Shown here piece after piece: positions 11,159 to 19,230 of a stretch of DNA of 64,000 nt (position 1 is its first letter; each line of letters opens with the position of its first letter). The notes under the pieces are model-generated. The model was not told where the DNA came from, did no database searches, and saw only the letters and a program-made list of their open reading frames with translations. The position numbers were made by a program, and so were the translations under genes. Origin of the DNA: Dokdonia sinensis (GTDB lineage Bacteria; Bacteroidota; Bacteroidia; Flavobacteriales; Flavobacteriaceae). The stretch spans positions 101,493 to 165,492 of the forward strand of contig NZ_REFV01000001.1 in assembly GCF_003688895.1 (NCBI RefSeq), given 5' to 3'.

Positions 11159-12221
11159 GATACAACAGATAAGCGGCTAGAATGGCAAAAAATACATTAG
11201 GAGCCCAAACAGCTACTAATGGACTAAAATCAGATTGTTCTGCCATTGTACTAAATATACGATCAAAAAACAAAAAGGAGCAGGCTATCAATATACCAAA
11301 TGCTAGGTTTACACCCATCCCACCTCGTCGCTTCATAGAGGAAACAGCAACTGCTATGATCGTAAGTATGTATGCAGCAACGGGTAGTCCAAACCGCTTT
11401 TGGAGAGTCACTTCGTAAGTGTTTATATTAGATGAACCGCGCGCAGACTCCTTTGCAATAAACTCCTTTAATTCTGGTGTAGTTAGTGTCTCAGCAATGT
11501 AAGCAAGTGGTACTAAGTCTTCAATATCAAATGCAAAAGTTGTATCCAGCTTGCGCTGGCTTATCAGTATATCTTCATTTGGCGTGATAACTCGCTTCTC
11601 GTATCCATTAAGAGTATATGTAGTGTCTTCTGGATTGAATTTAATTCTACTAGCTGAGATTTTATAAATAAGCTCATTATTCTCAACGTGTTCTAGTGTA
11701 AAATTACGTCCAGTCTTATTACGGGTACTAAAACTACTCACGTAAATAATATCATTATCATTTATTTTCCTGAAGACTTCTTGTGTCTCTCTATCCTTTT
11801 TACCCTTCTTGAGATACTCGTAACTAAACTCATTAAAACCCCGGTTTGCCCCAGGAGCAAGATACGTTCCCAAAATAAATGCACCTGCACAAACAATTGT
11901 CGCTCCTATGATATAAGGACGTAAGAAACGCGTAAAAGACACACCACTACTTAAAAAGGCGATGACCTCTGTATTATTTGCCAGCTTAGACGTAAACCAA
12001 ATGACCGAAAGAAAAAGGAAAAATGGAAATAGCATATTTGCAAAGACTATGGTAAAATTGCCATAATATCGGGCTACCTCAAAAAATGGAACGTCATTCT
12101 CAAGAATCTTGTCAATCTTTTCGGCAAGGTTCACCGTAATCATAATAGGGATAAACAAGACAAGCATCATCGTAAAGGTGATGAGGTAACGTTTTAATAT
12201 GTACCAATCGAGAATTTTCAC
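11145..12221 (-). CDS. LptF/LptG-family permease (lipopolysaccharide export)
   Basis: Inner-membrane subunit of the LptB2FG transporter that extracts LPS. About 358 residues if translation starts at GTG 12221, giving VKILDWYILKRYLITF, which matches the usual LptG N-terminus. That GTG overlaps the tgt stop (TAGTG). An ATG at 12263 in the same frame would add 14 polar residues inside tgt and is less likely. There are three N-terminal helices, a periplasmic beta-jellyroll domain (about 120-260, with FTLEHVENNELIYKISA) and three C-terminal helices (AAYILTIIAVAVSSM, NLAFGILIACSFLFF). The tgt-LptG order is common in Bacteroidota as I recall it. Confidence 0.88.
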   Translation of the reverse strand: MKILDWYILKRYLITFTMMLVLFIPIMITVNLAEKIDKILENDVPFFEVARYYGNFTIVFANMLFPFFLFLSVIWFTSKLANNTEVIAFLSSGVSFTRFLRPYIIGATIVCAGAFILGTYLAPGANRGFNEFSYEYLKKGKKDRETQEVFRKINDNDIIYVSSFSTRNKTGRNFTLEHVENNELIYKISASRIKFNPEDTTYTLNGYEKRVITPNEDILISQRKLDTTFAFDIEDLVPLAYIAETLTTPELKEFIAKESARGSSNINTYEVTLQKRFGLPVAAYILTIIAVAVSSMKRRGGMGVNLAFGILIACSFLFFDRIFSTMAEQSDFSPLVAVWAPNVFFAILAAYLLYRARR

Positions 12222-13351
12222 TAGAGGCGGTTGTCCATTTGTTTTACCATTATATTTTTCCAAGCTGTGAATGTTCCCGCAAGTATTTGCTTGCGCGCTT
12301 CACGTACTAGCCACATATAAAAGCCTAGATTATGTATTGTAGCAATTTGCATCCCTAAAAGCTCACTACATTTAAATAAGTGTCTTAAATAAGCTTTACT
12401 ATATTCTGTATCTACCCACGTGATTCCCATCTCATCAATAGGAGAAAAATCATCTTCCCATTTTTTATTCTTAATATTAATAGAGCCGTGAGCTGTAAAG
12501 AGCATCCCATTACGGGCGTTACGTGTAGGCATCACGCAGTCAAACATATCAATACCTAACGCGATATTCTCTAATATATTGATAGGTGTTCCTACTCCCA
12601 TAAGATATCTTGGTTTCTCTTGTGGAAGTACTGCGGTAACAACTTCAGTCATCGCATACATTTCCTCTGCTGGCTCTCCTACAGAAAGACCTCCTATAGC
12701 GTTTCCAAAAGCATTAGACTCAGCAATATATTCGGCAGACTGTTTTCTTAAATCTTTATAGGTACTTCCTTGAATAATTGGGAATAATGCTTGATCATAA
12801 CCATATAAAGCTGGAGTCTTTTCAAAATGAGCGATACAACGATCTAGCCAGCGGTGTGTCATATGCATAGACCTTTTTGCATACTTATAATCACAAGGAT
12901 ATGGCGTACACTCATCAAAGGCCATTATGATATCTGCTCCAATCTGTCGCTGGATTTCCATTACATTTTCTGGCGTAAAAAGATGCATAGACCCATCTAC
13001 GTGAGATTTAAATTTTACACCCTCTTCTCTAATCTTGCGACGACCAGATAAGGAATACACTTGAAAACCTCCACTATCTGTGAGAATAGGGCGATCCCAA
13101 TTCATAAATTTATGCAGCCCGCCAGCTTTCTGTAAAATATCTGTTCCTGGTCTTAAGTATAGATGATAGGTATTTCCCAAAATAATGTCGGGATTGATAT
13201 CCTCCCTCAACTCTCTCTGATGCACACCTTTTACAGAAGCCACCGTGCCCACAGGCATAAAAATAGGTGTTTCAATTACACCGTGGTCTGTAATTAATTT
13301 TCCTGCCCTCGCTTGAGAAGCAGCATCTGTTGTAAGTAAGTCAAATTGCAT
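12221..13351 (-). CDS. tgt: Queuine tRNA-ribosyltransferase (tRNA-guanine transglycosylase)
   Basis: Exchanges guanine 34 for preQ1 in GUN-anticodon tRNAs. 376 residues from ATG 13351 (MQFDLLTTD); the open frame extends 3 codons upstream to a TTG that lies in the promoter. Key segments: FMPVGTVASVKGV, GNTYHLYLRPG, TDSGGFQVYSLSGRRKI, FDECTPYP, GGLSVGEP, MGVGTPINILENIALGIDMFDCVMPTRNARNG. Odd point: the CxCxxC zinc cluster before the C-terminal helix (in E. coli CDCYTC) is absent; the aligned stretch reads EMGITWVDTEYSKAYLRHLF, although the zinc-ligand histidine in ATIHNL remains. A -7 box ends 6 bases before the ATG, so the mRNA may be leaderless. Confidence 0.95.
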   Translation of the reverse strand: MQFDLLTTDAASQARAGKLITDHGVIETPIFMPVGTVASVKGVHQRELREDINPDIILGNTYHLYLRPGTDILQKAGGLHKFMNWDRPILTDSGGFQVYSLSGRRKIREEGVKFKSHVDGSMHLFTPENVMEIQRQIGADIIMAFDECTPYPCDYKYAKRSMHMTHRWLDRCIAHFEKTPALYGYDQALFPIIQGSTYKDLRKQSAEYIAESNAFGNAIGGLSVGEPAEEMYAMTEVVTAVLPQEKPRYLMGVGTPINILENIALGIDMFDCVMPTRNARNGMLFTAHGSINIKNKKWEDDFSPIDEMGITWVDTEYSKAYLRHLFKCSELLGMQIATIHNLGFYMWLVREARKQILAGTFTAWKNIMVKQMDNRL

Positions 13352-13357
13352 AAGCCG

Positions 13358-13365
13358 CAAAGATA
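13358..13365 (-). promoter_or_regulatory. -7 box (TATCTTTG) of tgt, predicting a leaderless mRNA
   Basis: Exact TAnnTTTG on the minus strand. Only 6 bases separate the box from ATG 13351, so transcription would start at or next to the A of the start codon. Confidence 0.6.
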
Positions 13366-13409
13366 GTTGTTCTAGTTACGACACGAAAAAAGGAGCTTGT
13401 AAATTGACA

Positions 13410-14645
13410 TTAAAATAATGTAATTAGATACCAAACGCTAAAGCCTATGAGCAATACGATACTCAATAAGCTAAGTATCTTCATTGCATTCGAGAGCTTT
13501 GCTTCTTCAGGGATATCAGCTTTTGCGAAAGCTAGATAATTACAGATCGCGTAAAATGGCGCTGTAATAAAAGACACAATAGTAGCAACCGCAACTAGAA
13601 ATCCCATATCACTCATAAAGAAAAATAAAATCACACAAGTGCCTACGACTAAAGAGACGAGCCAAAACAAATACGTAAATTTACCAGATCCTATTTTTAA
13701 TATTTGACTTGCTCTAGTAAGTGCCATAGGAGACCCATCCAGCGTTGTTAGGGTTGTGCTAAACATCGTTGTAAACGCTGCAATACCAATAAATATGGTA
13801 GCCCAACCTCCTAAACTTGTGGTGTACATGTTTATTAACTGACCAGCAAACTCTCCGCCCTTAGAAGAAAATGCCTCGCCACTACCGTACATTACAAGTG
13901 CTCCAAGCGTGAGAAAACCTATACCCAATACAATGGTACTCGCATAACCTAAATTAAAATCGAACAGCGAAGTTCTCAAACTTCCCTTTTCTGTCTTTCC
14001 TTTTTCTAGTGTCCAGAGCGAGTGCCAGATAGATATATCGAGTGGTGCCGGCATCCATCCCATAAAAGCTATTAAAAAAGCCAATCCAGCAGCATCTGTA
14101 GGAATTATTTGCATCAAACTTTTAGGATTACCCATACCTTGTGTTTGTATGCTTTCGCGAAAAGCAAAGAATACCGCCACAATCGTACTAATGGTTAACG
14201 TAACTATTATAATTTTCATAAGATTATCTAAAACCTTATAACGTCCTATTGCCAAAATCATCGCGCACAGAAATGTAATCGCCACGCTCCAAATAGCGAT
14301 ATCTAGTCCAATGCCAAAGAGCTGTACGGCCAGACCTGCTGTCACAACAGTAACTGCCGTTTGGATGGTAAACATTGTGAGAATCGTGAGAATTAAATAG
14401 GTAATCAGGACACCTTTACCTAGACTGGCATAGCCGTCAAGTAAGCTATTTCCAGTCGCAGCAGCATACCGTGGACCAAGTTGAAAGAATGGATATTTAA
14501 TAAGATTAATGAGCAACAATGCCCAGATAAGTCCAAATCCAAAATCGGCACCAGCCCTTGTGCTTTGTACAAGGTGGGAAACTCCAATCGCCGCTCCGGC
14601 GAAAAGCAGCCCAGGACCTAACTTTTTTAAAGTGATTCCCGTCAT
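13410..14645 (-). CDS. Divergent NRAMP-family membrane protein
   Basis: 411 residues with about 11 hydrophobic helices, starting GITLKKLGPGLLFAGAAIGVSHL. The overall fold and the order of segments fit the NRAMP divalent metal transporters. However, the canonical helix-1 motif DPGN is replaced by a sequence around GAAIGVSHLVQSTRAGADFG, and the helix-6 motif MPHN by MPAPLDISIW, so the classical Mn/Fe ligands are missing. The substrate is therefore uncertain. Degenerate palindromes lie at 13519-13532 (LAFAKAD frame) and about 14150-14166 (FAFRESI frame). The start overlaps the sigma factor stop by 4 bases. Confidence 0.8.
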   Translation of the reverse strand: MTGITLKKLGPGLLFAGAAIGVSHLVQSTRAGADFGFGLIWALLLINLIKYPFFQLGPRYAAATGNSLLDGYASLGKGVLITYLILTILTMFTIQTAVTVVTAGLAVQLFGIGLDIAIWSVAITFLCAMILAIGRYKVLDNLMKIIIVTLTISTIVAVFFAFRESIQTQGMGNPKSLMQIIPTDAAGLAFLIAFMGWMPAPLDISIWHSLWTLEKGKTEKGSLRTSLFDFNLGYASTIVLGIGFLTLGALVMYGSGEAFSSKGGEFAGQLINMYTTSLGGWATIFIGIAAFTTMFSTTLTTLDGSPMALTRASQILKIGSGKFTYLFWLVSLVVGTCVILFFFMSDMGFLVAVATIVSFITAPFYAICNYLAFAKADIPEEAKLSNAMKILSLLSIVLLIGFSVWYLITLF

Positions 14646-15211
14646 CGCTCTACTTTATTAATAATATCTGCAAGAAGACGCCTTGCTCTAAGAAGCTTTA
14701 CCTTAACATTATTCATAGGCTCGCCCAAGGATGTAGCCATTTCCTTGTAGCTCATTTCTTGAAAGTAGCGCAAGTTTATCATTTCTTGATAATGCGGCTT
14801 AAGCATCTTTATGTAGTTAAGTAATTGCGCTAGGTTTTGCTCTTTTATAAGTGCATCCTCGGCAGTTAGGTTTTCATCAGGGACTTTGTAGACTCTATCT
14901 TTATCCTTTATATCTGTCTGAGAGCGTACGGATGAGGACTTCTTTCTAAGAATATCAATATGGATATTTTTAGAAATTGCAATAAGCCAGGTGTTGAATT
15001 GAAATTCTTCTTTGTAGGTTTGAATTTTATCAAAAGCCTTTGAGAAACTCTGGATGGTTATATCCTCGGCCTCGTACTCGTTCTGAGTGCGCTTGAGTTG
15101 GAATCCATATACTTCATTCCAATACACATTAAGCAAAAAGCTGAAAGCGCTTTGCTTTCCCTCTTTTGCTTTATTAATTTCTGATAAGATCTTGTCGGGA
15201 GTTATTTCCAA
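14642..15211 (-). CDS. RNA polymerase sigma-70 family (ECF-type) factor
   Basis: 189 residues. Region 2 has ENEYEAEDITIQSF-like residues (YEAEDITIQSFSKAFDKI) and FNTWLIAISKNIHIDILRKK. The linker is charged. Region 4 (LKPHYQEMINLRYFQEMSYKEMATSL, then NVKVKLLRARRLL) is the helix-turn-helix that reads the -35. It overlaps the glycosyltransferase upstream by 10 bases and the NRAMP-like gene downstream by 4 bases. No anti-sigma gene is next to it; the coupled membrane protein could be its partner or its target, which is inference. Confidence 0.88.
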   Translation of the reverse strand: MEITPDKILSEINKAKEGKQSAFSFLLNVYWNEVYGFQLKRTQNEYEAEDITIQSFSKAFDKIQTYKEEFQFNTWLIAISKNIHIDILRKKSSSVRSQTDIKDKDRVYKVPDENLTAEDALIKEQNLAQLLNYIKMLKPHYQEMINLRYFQEMSYKEMATSLGEPMNNVKVKLLRARRLLADIINKVER

Positions 15212-16335
15212 CGATTAGGTTTTGAGATCAAGTTTGCACTAAAGATACTCAATTGAAAAAAAATGAGAAATAATTCGTTTAAAGGAAAAAACCAAGCGCA
15301 ATCCTTCTCTTGTAACCTATATGCACTTACTCCTACTGCTATCCAAGCAATTAAGTATCTCAAGCCTATGATCGCTAAACAAATCTCCCATTGAAAACTT
15401 GTGAACAATATGAGAAAAGCAGATAGGAAGAATAATAGCTGACTGCTATAAAAAATTGCTAGAAGAAATTTATCTGTCCATTTGTAGTATTTGGCAACAT
15501 TTACGTGTCTACGTTTCTGAGTAAACCAGGCTCTGTAGCTCTTCTTAGCCTTGGATATCGTAAAACTCTCGTAATTCCAAATAGCAGTTGTATTTTGGGA
15601 TGTAGCTGCCTGATTAACAAATAGATCGTCGTCGCCGCTTCTTATTTTAATATGATTAATAAAACCGCGTTGCTCGTAAAAAAGGTTTGTTGTGTAAGCA
15701 AGATTTCTACCCACTCCCATATAAGGTTTTCCTCCAATTGCGTAGGAAAAGTATTGTACGGCTGTAAAAAGAGTCTCATATCGTATTAACTGATTAAGCA
15801 AAGAGCCTTTTACTTTTTCATAACCTCCGTAGCCTAAAACAATCTCTTTTTCTTGTGAAAAACCTCTGGCCATCTCGCGTATCCAATTTGATGTAGCTGG
15901 AACACAATCTGCATCTGTAAAGAGAAGGTGCTCGTAGGCTGCGGCTTTAACACCTAAAGTGAGTGCGTATTTTTTATTTCCCCAGAAAGCCTCAACATTT
16001 ACAACATTTACCTGCTTCACTCTCTTATCGCTTAGGGCAAATTGTTCCATCACTTCTTCTGTGTCGTCACTAGAAGCGTCGTTTATAAAAACGATCTGGA
16101 ACTCGGGATAATCCTGCTCTAAAAGTTTGGGAATATGCTTTTTTAGATTTTCAGCTTCATTTTTTGCGCAGACGATTACTGAAATAGGTGGTAATGCCGG
16201 GTTTAAATTTTTTGAAAGTGCTTTTGTGGTATTCGCTTTCGCGAAAGCGAACCTGTAAAAAAAGAAATAGTAACACACGTTTACAGCGGTTACTATGATA
16301 AATAAATAAAATAGGTAGGGGTACAGATGTTCCAA
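15202..16335 (-). CDS. Family 2 glycosyltransferase, membrane-bound
   Basis: 377 residues. One N-terminal helix (YPYLFYLFIIVTAVNVCYYFFF), then the GT-A domain: ISVIVCAKNEAENL, VFINDASSDDT, LLFTDADCVP (DxD-type), the SGDDDLF segment and TQKRRHV (QxxRW-like). Three C-terminal hydrophobic helices follow (FLLAIFYSSQLLFFLSAFLILF onward). A processive or lipid-linked glycosyl transfer at the inner membrane fits this architecture; donor and acceptor are unknown. Directly after the first helix a perfect palindrome (16234-16249) encodes AFAKAN. It sits second in an operon after a small Cys-rich membrane protein. Confidence 0.88.
   Translation of the reverse strand: MEHLYPYLFYLFIIVTAVNVCYYFFFYRFAFAKANTTKALSKNLNPALPPISVIVCAKNEAENLKKHIPKLLEQDYPEFQIVFINDASSDDTEEVMEQFALSDKRVKQVNVVNVEAFWGNKKYALTLGVKAAAYEHLLFTDADCVPATSNWIREMARGFSQEKEIVLGYGGYEKVKGSLLNQLIRYETLFTAVQYFSYAIGGKPYMGVGRNLAYTTNLFYEQRGFINHIKIRSGDDDLFVNQAATSQNTTAIWNYESFTISKAKKSYRAWFTQKRRHVNVAKYYKWTDKFLLAIFYSSQLLFFLSAFLILFTSFQWEICLAIIGLRYLIAWIAVGVSAYRLQEKDCAWFFPLNELFLIFFQLSIFSANLISKPNRWK
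16234..16249. repeat. Perfect 16-bp palindrome in a coding region (AFAKA frame)
   Basis: CGCTTTCGCGAAAGCG just after the N-terminal membrane helix of the glycosyltransferase gene. Confidence 0.95.
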
Positions 16336-16341
16336 GATTGC

Positions 16342-16542
16342 CTACTGTTTCTCTACAGCACAGTCGCCCATCTCTTCTGGTAGTTTGCCACACATCCCAC
16401 AAGCTTCTCCTTCTTTATTAAGAAAAGGGCTCTGACTCGCACAAGTACCAGCAAACTTACCGTCCTTTTTGCCCCATATTTTTATAGCAATTCCTGCGAT
16501 GCCTAGGGCAAGTAATAATAATACAATTAAGAAAAGTTTCAT
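16342..16542 (-). CDS. Small membrane-anchored Cys-rich protein
   Basis: 66 residues from ATG 16542; the open frame starts further up at a TTG inside the promoter. There is one N-terminal helix (LFLIVLLLLALGIAGIAIKIW), then a short soluble tail with four cysteines, C34, C48, C51 and C61, including ACGMCG. The cysteine pattern suggests metal or disulfide binding. I know of no function; similar small proteins occur in Flavobacteriaceae. It is the first gene of the glycosyltransferase-sigma-NRAMP unit, 6 bases from the next start, with a TATCTTTG box at 16558-16565. Confidence 0.7.
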   Translation of the reverse strand: MKLFLIVLLLLALGIAGIAIKIWGKKDGKFAGTCASQSPFLNKEGEACGMCGKLPEEMGDCAVEKQ

Positions 16543-16557
16543 AGCCTCAATTTTGTG

Positions 16558-16565
16558 CAAAGATA
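16558..16565 (-). promoter_or_regulatory. -7 box (TATCTTTG) of the 16542-13410 operon
   Basis: Exact TAnnTTTG match on the minus strand, 15 bases before ATG 16542; predicts a very short leader. Confidence 0.6.
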
Positions 16566-16599
16566 CACAAATGCCAGGTTTTAAGAAAGTATGCAGCCC

Positions 16600-17364
16600 T
16601 TAGAAACTTACCTTAGACACCACACTTTCTTCTGTCGTTTCCTTACTTCCCCCTTTAGGTTCGATGGTGATGTTTAGACTTGCCATACGCTCACGGTAAG
16701 GAATCTCGACAAGGTTATCTTTTGACATTTTAAGAATATCTAGCGGACGTAATTTTCCATCTACCTCTGCCCACATTTGGTAAACTTGATCATCCGGTAA
16801 CTCAGGTAATGCTACCACATTTACATAAGATTTTTTTTCGAGTTCATTTACGTAAGCGACCATTTCTAATTTACGCGCTCTAGTATTTCCGCGCATAATA
16901 TACTTTTGAGTTTCCGTACTATTAAGAATCATAAATTGCTCCTCTACAGATTGTAGTGATTCTCTATTTGAAACGATATCGTCGCTTAGTTGTTCTAAAA
17001 GTTCATTATATACATAACGATCTTCCATTAGAGCTTGGTTTTGATCCCAAAATAAATAAGTAACAAAACTAAATATAACAGCTACGCCACAAGCTACAAC
17101 TGCAATCCAAGGAAAAATACGCTCTTTCTTAGGCTTAGCTTTTATAGATTTCATTATCGAAGTTTTAAGCTCTTCGGGAGCTGCTACAGCATACGAACTT
17201 GCATAATCTTCAAGGTTTTTTTGAAGCTCGTTGTAGGTTTCCTTAACCTCTGGATATTTAGCAATGTAATGTTCAACTTCTTGGGATTCTATAGGGGAGG
17301 TGGTCCCCATAAGGTATCGTTCTAGCAAATCGCCTTCCAAAAACGTTGTTACTCTCTGATTCAT
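16600..17364 (-). CDS. Anti-sigma factor (RskA-like)
   Basis: 254 residues. The N-terminal zinc-less anti-sigma domain contains LLERYLMGTTSPIESQEVEHYIAKYPEV, a pattern of Bacteroidota anti-sigma factors. One membrane helix lies at about 82-105 (FPWIAVVACGVAVIFSFVTYLFW), followed by a coiled region and a periplasmic RskA domain (VVALPELPDDQVYQMWAEVDGK). It should hold the upstream ECF sigma factor at the membrane and release it on an envelope signal. The start overlaps the sigma stop by 4 bases. Confidence 0.88.
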   Translation of the reverse strand: MNQRVTTFLEGDLLERYLMGTTSPIESQEVEHYIAKYPEVKETYNELQKNLEDYASSYAVAAPEELKTSIMKSIKAKPKKERIFPWIAVVACGVAVIFSFVTYLFWDQNQALMEDRYVYNELLEQLSDDIVSNRESLQSVEEQFMILNSTETQKYIMRGNTRARKLEMVAYVNELEKKSYVNVVALPELPDDQVYQMWAEVDGKLRPLDILKMSKDNLVEIPYRERMASLNITIEPKGGSKETTEESVVSKVSF

Positions 17365-17912
17365 AATGATATTAAAACAATTAATATTCCAAACAACTTA
17401 CGCATTTCTCTAAGCCCAATCTTAAGGCGTGACTTTACAGTTCCTAACGGGATATTTAACTCATCACTAGCCTCCTGCTGAGTCATTCCTTGAAAAAATA
17501 AGGCGTCTATAACCACCTTGTATTTTTCTTCAAGCCCACTTGCGTGATGCTCTATGTCTAGATGCTCTATGGCGAGTTGCGTGGTTGGTATGTGATATAC
17601 GTTAGAATCGTCCGTTTGGATTTCTTTAGCCATTTTTCTTTTGCGACTTCTTATAGCGTCTATGGCTGTGTTTTGAACTACTCGAAAAAGCCAGGTAAAG
17701 AGTCTCGCTTTGCCTTCATCATATTTGTGAGCATTTTTCCAAATTTTTACAAAAGCATCCTGCAATACGTCTTGAGCGAGTGCGTCATCTTTAGTAACTT
17801 TAATGGCAACTCCATAAAGTGCGTCTGCATAGTGGTCATATAGGAGACCTATGGCACGTTCGTCTTGAGCTCTGAGCAACTCAACGATATGTCTTTCGAT
17901 GAATGGTTTCAA
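17361..17912 (-). CDS. ECF RNA polymerase sigma factor
   Basis: 183 residues. Region 2: YDHYADALYGVAIKVTKDDALAQDVLQDAFVKIW, then FTWLFRVVQNTAIDAIRSRKRK. Region 4: FFQGMTQQEASDELNIPLGTVKSRLKIGLREMRKLF. It is the cognate partner of the anti-sigma gene directly downstream. The 298-bp gap upstream (17913-18210) is AT-rich, carries a palindrome at 18173-18192 and presumably the sigma promoter, which may be autoregulated. Confidence 0.92.
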   Translation of the reverse strand: MKPFIERHIVELLRAQDERAIGLLYDHYADALYGVAIKVTKDDALAQDVLQDAFVKIWKNAHKYDEGKARLFTWLFRVVQNTAIDAIRSRKRKMAKEIQTDDSNVYHIPTTQLAIEHLDIEHHASGLEEKYKVVIDALFFQGMTQQEASDELNIPLGTVKSRLKIGLREMRKLFGILIVLISL

Positions 17913-18172
17913 AAAATGTAGATTGTTGGTTTGAATAAAAGTTTAGGGGTAATCTACTCGCTATACTTAAATATACAGCGTTTAAATAAGAAACGAAATA
18001 TTTTCGTTTTTATTTAACTCAAACATAAAATCTATAAATTAGTATTGATTATGAACGACATAGAGTTTGTAACAACTCTTTAGAATAATGCTATTTAAAG
18101 CTAAAAGAGGATAGATTCTAAAATATCAATGTTTTATAAATGCAAATTGAATAGCGTTTACTTTTGTATAAA

Positions 18173-18192
18173 TACGCTTTCGCGAAAGCGTA
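18173..18192. repeat. Perfect 20-bp palindrome with core CGCTTTCGCGAAAGCG
   Basis: Intergenic, 18 bases past the murB stop; core at 18175-18190. Confidence 0.95.
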
Positions 18193-18210
18193 CTCATCAC
18201 CATCGCTACA

Positions 18211-19230
18211 TCAAATCACGTTTACCTCTGGCTCAATATGCAGTCCAAATTTATCTTCAACAGTTTTCTGAATATGTATCGCCAAATTCCAAATCTCTTC
18301 TCCTGTAGCGTTACCGTGATTTACCAACACCAACGCCTGTTTGTCGTGTACTCCGGCATCCCCAAAGCGTTTACCTTTAAAGCCAGCTTGCTCGATAAGC
18401 CAACCCGCTGGAACCTTTACCGTATCTTGGGCAACAGGGTAAAATGGAACGGTGGGGAATTTTTTGCGCAAACGTGTAAATACTTTTTGAGAAATAATTG
18501 GATTTTTAAAGAAACTCCCGCTATTTCCTATTTTCCTAGGGTCTGGAAGTTTAGACTTTCGTATGGTTATTACCGCATCCGAAACGTCTTTTATCGTTGG
18601 AACATCAATACCTCTATCTACCAGCGTATCGTAAATAGCACCATACTCTGTATGTAAAATGTGGTTTTTTTTAGTTAACCTAAAAGTTACTGAAGTAATA
18701 ATGTATTTATCCTTAAGTGTATTCTTAAATACAGAATCACGATAGCCAAAAGCGCAATCCTCCAGATAAAAAGTGGCTTCTTCAAAAGATTCTCTGTGGA
18801 TCGCTGTACACGAGTGGAAAACATCCTTTAGTTCTACGCCGTAAGCACCTATATTTTGAATGGGAGACGTTCCCACATTTCCTGGAATAAGTGAGAGATT
18901 CTCAACACCTCCCAAATTATTACTGACACAATAAAGTACGAACTCGTGCCAGTTTTCTCCGCCAGCAACTCTTAATAAAACTTCGTCCTCAGAAAAAGAA
19001 TCATCTACAATCTCCATTCCCTTAAAGTCTAAATGAATTACGAGACGGTCAATGTCTTTAGTAAGTAACATATTGCTCCCTCCACTTATGATAAAGGGAT
19101 TCTTATATTCTTTGTGACCGAGCACTTTTTTAAGTTCACTCACAGTATGTACACTCACAAGGTATCTCGCAATAACGTCGATGCCGAATGTGTTGTACTC
19201 TCTAAGAGAAACGTGCTCTTTAATGTTCAT
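18211..19230 (-). CDS. murB: UDP-N-acetylenolpyruvoylglucosamine reductase
   Basis: FAD enzyme that reduces UDP-GlcNAc-enolpyruvate to UDP-MurNAc in peptidoglycan synthesis. 339 residues, similar to the E. coli-type (type I) enzyme with the YRDSVFKN segment. Visible: EYNTFGIDV, FIISGGSNMLL, LSLIPGNVGTSPIQNIGAYG, GNSGSFFKNP (catalytic Ser), AGWLIEQAGFKGKRFGDAGVHDKQALVLVN and the terminal Glu in LHIEPEVNVI. The ATG overlaps the stop of the aminotransferase (TAATG), so the pair is coupled. Confidence 0.95.
   Translation of the reverse strand: MNIKEHVSLREYNTFGIDVIARYLVSVHTVSELKKVLGHKEYKNPFIISGGSNMLLTKDIDRLVIHLDFKGMEIVDDSFSEDEVLLRVAGGENWHEFVLYCVSNNLGGVENLSLIPGNVGTSPIQNIGAYGVELKDVFHSCTAIHRESFEEATFYLEDCAFGYRDSVFKNTLKDKYIITSVTFRLTKKNHILHTEYGAIYDTLVDRGIDVPTIKDVSDAVITIRKSKLPDPRKIGNSGSFFKNPIISQKVFTRLRKKFPTVPFYPVAQDTVKVPAGWLIEQAGFKGKRFGDAGVHDKQALVLVNHGNATGEEIWNLAIHIQKTVEDKFGLHIEPEVNVI

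Noticed and set aside
18159..18166. TACTTTTG promoter box on the plus strand
   Set aside because: No plus-strand gene follows; it faces the 3' end of murB. An antisense RNA is possible but nothing else supports it.
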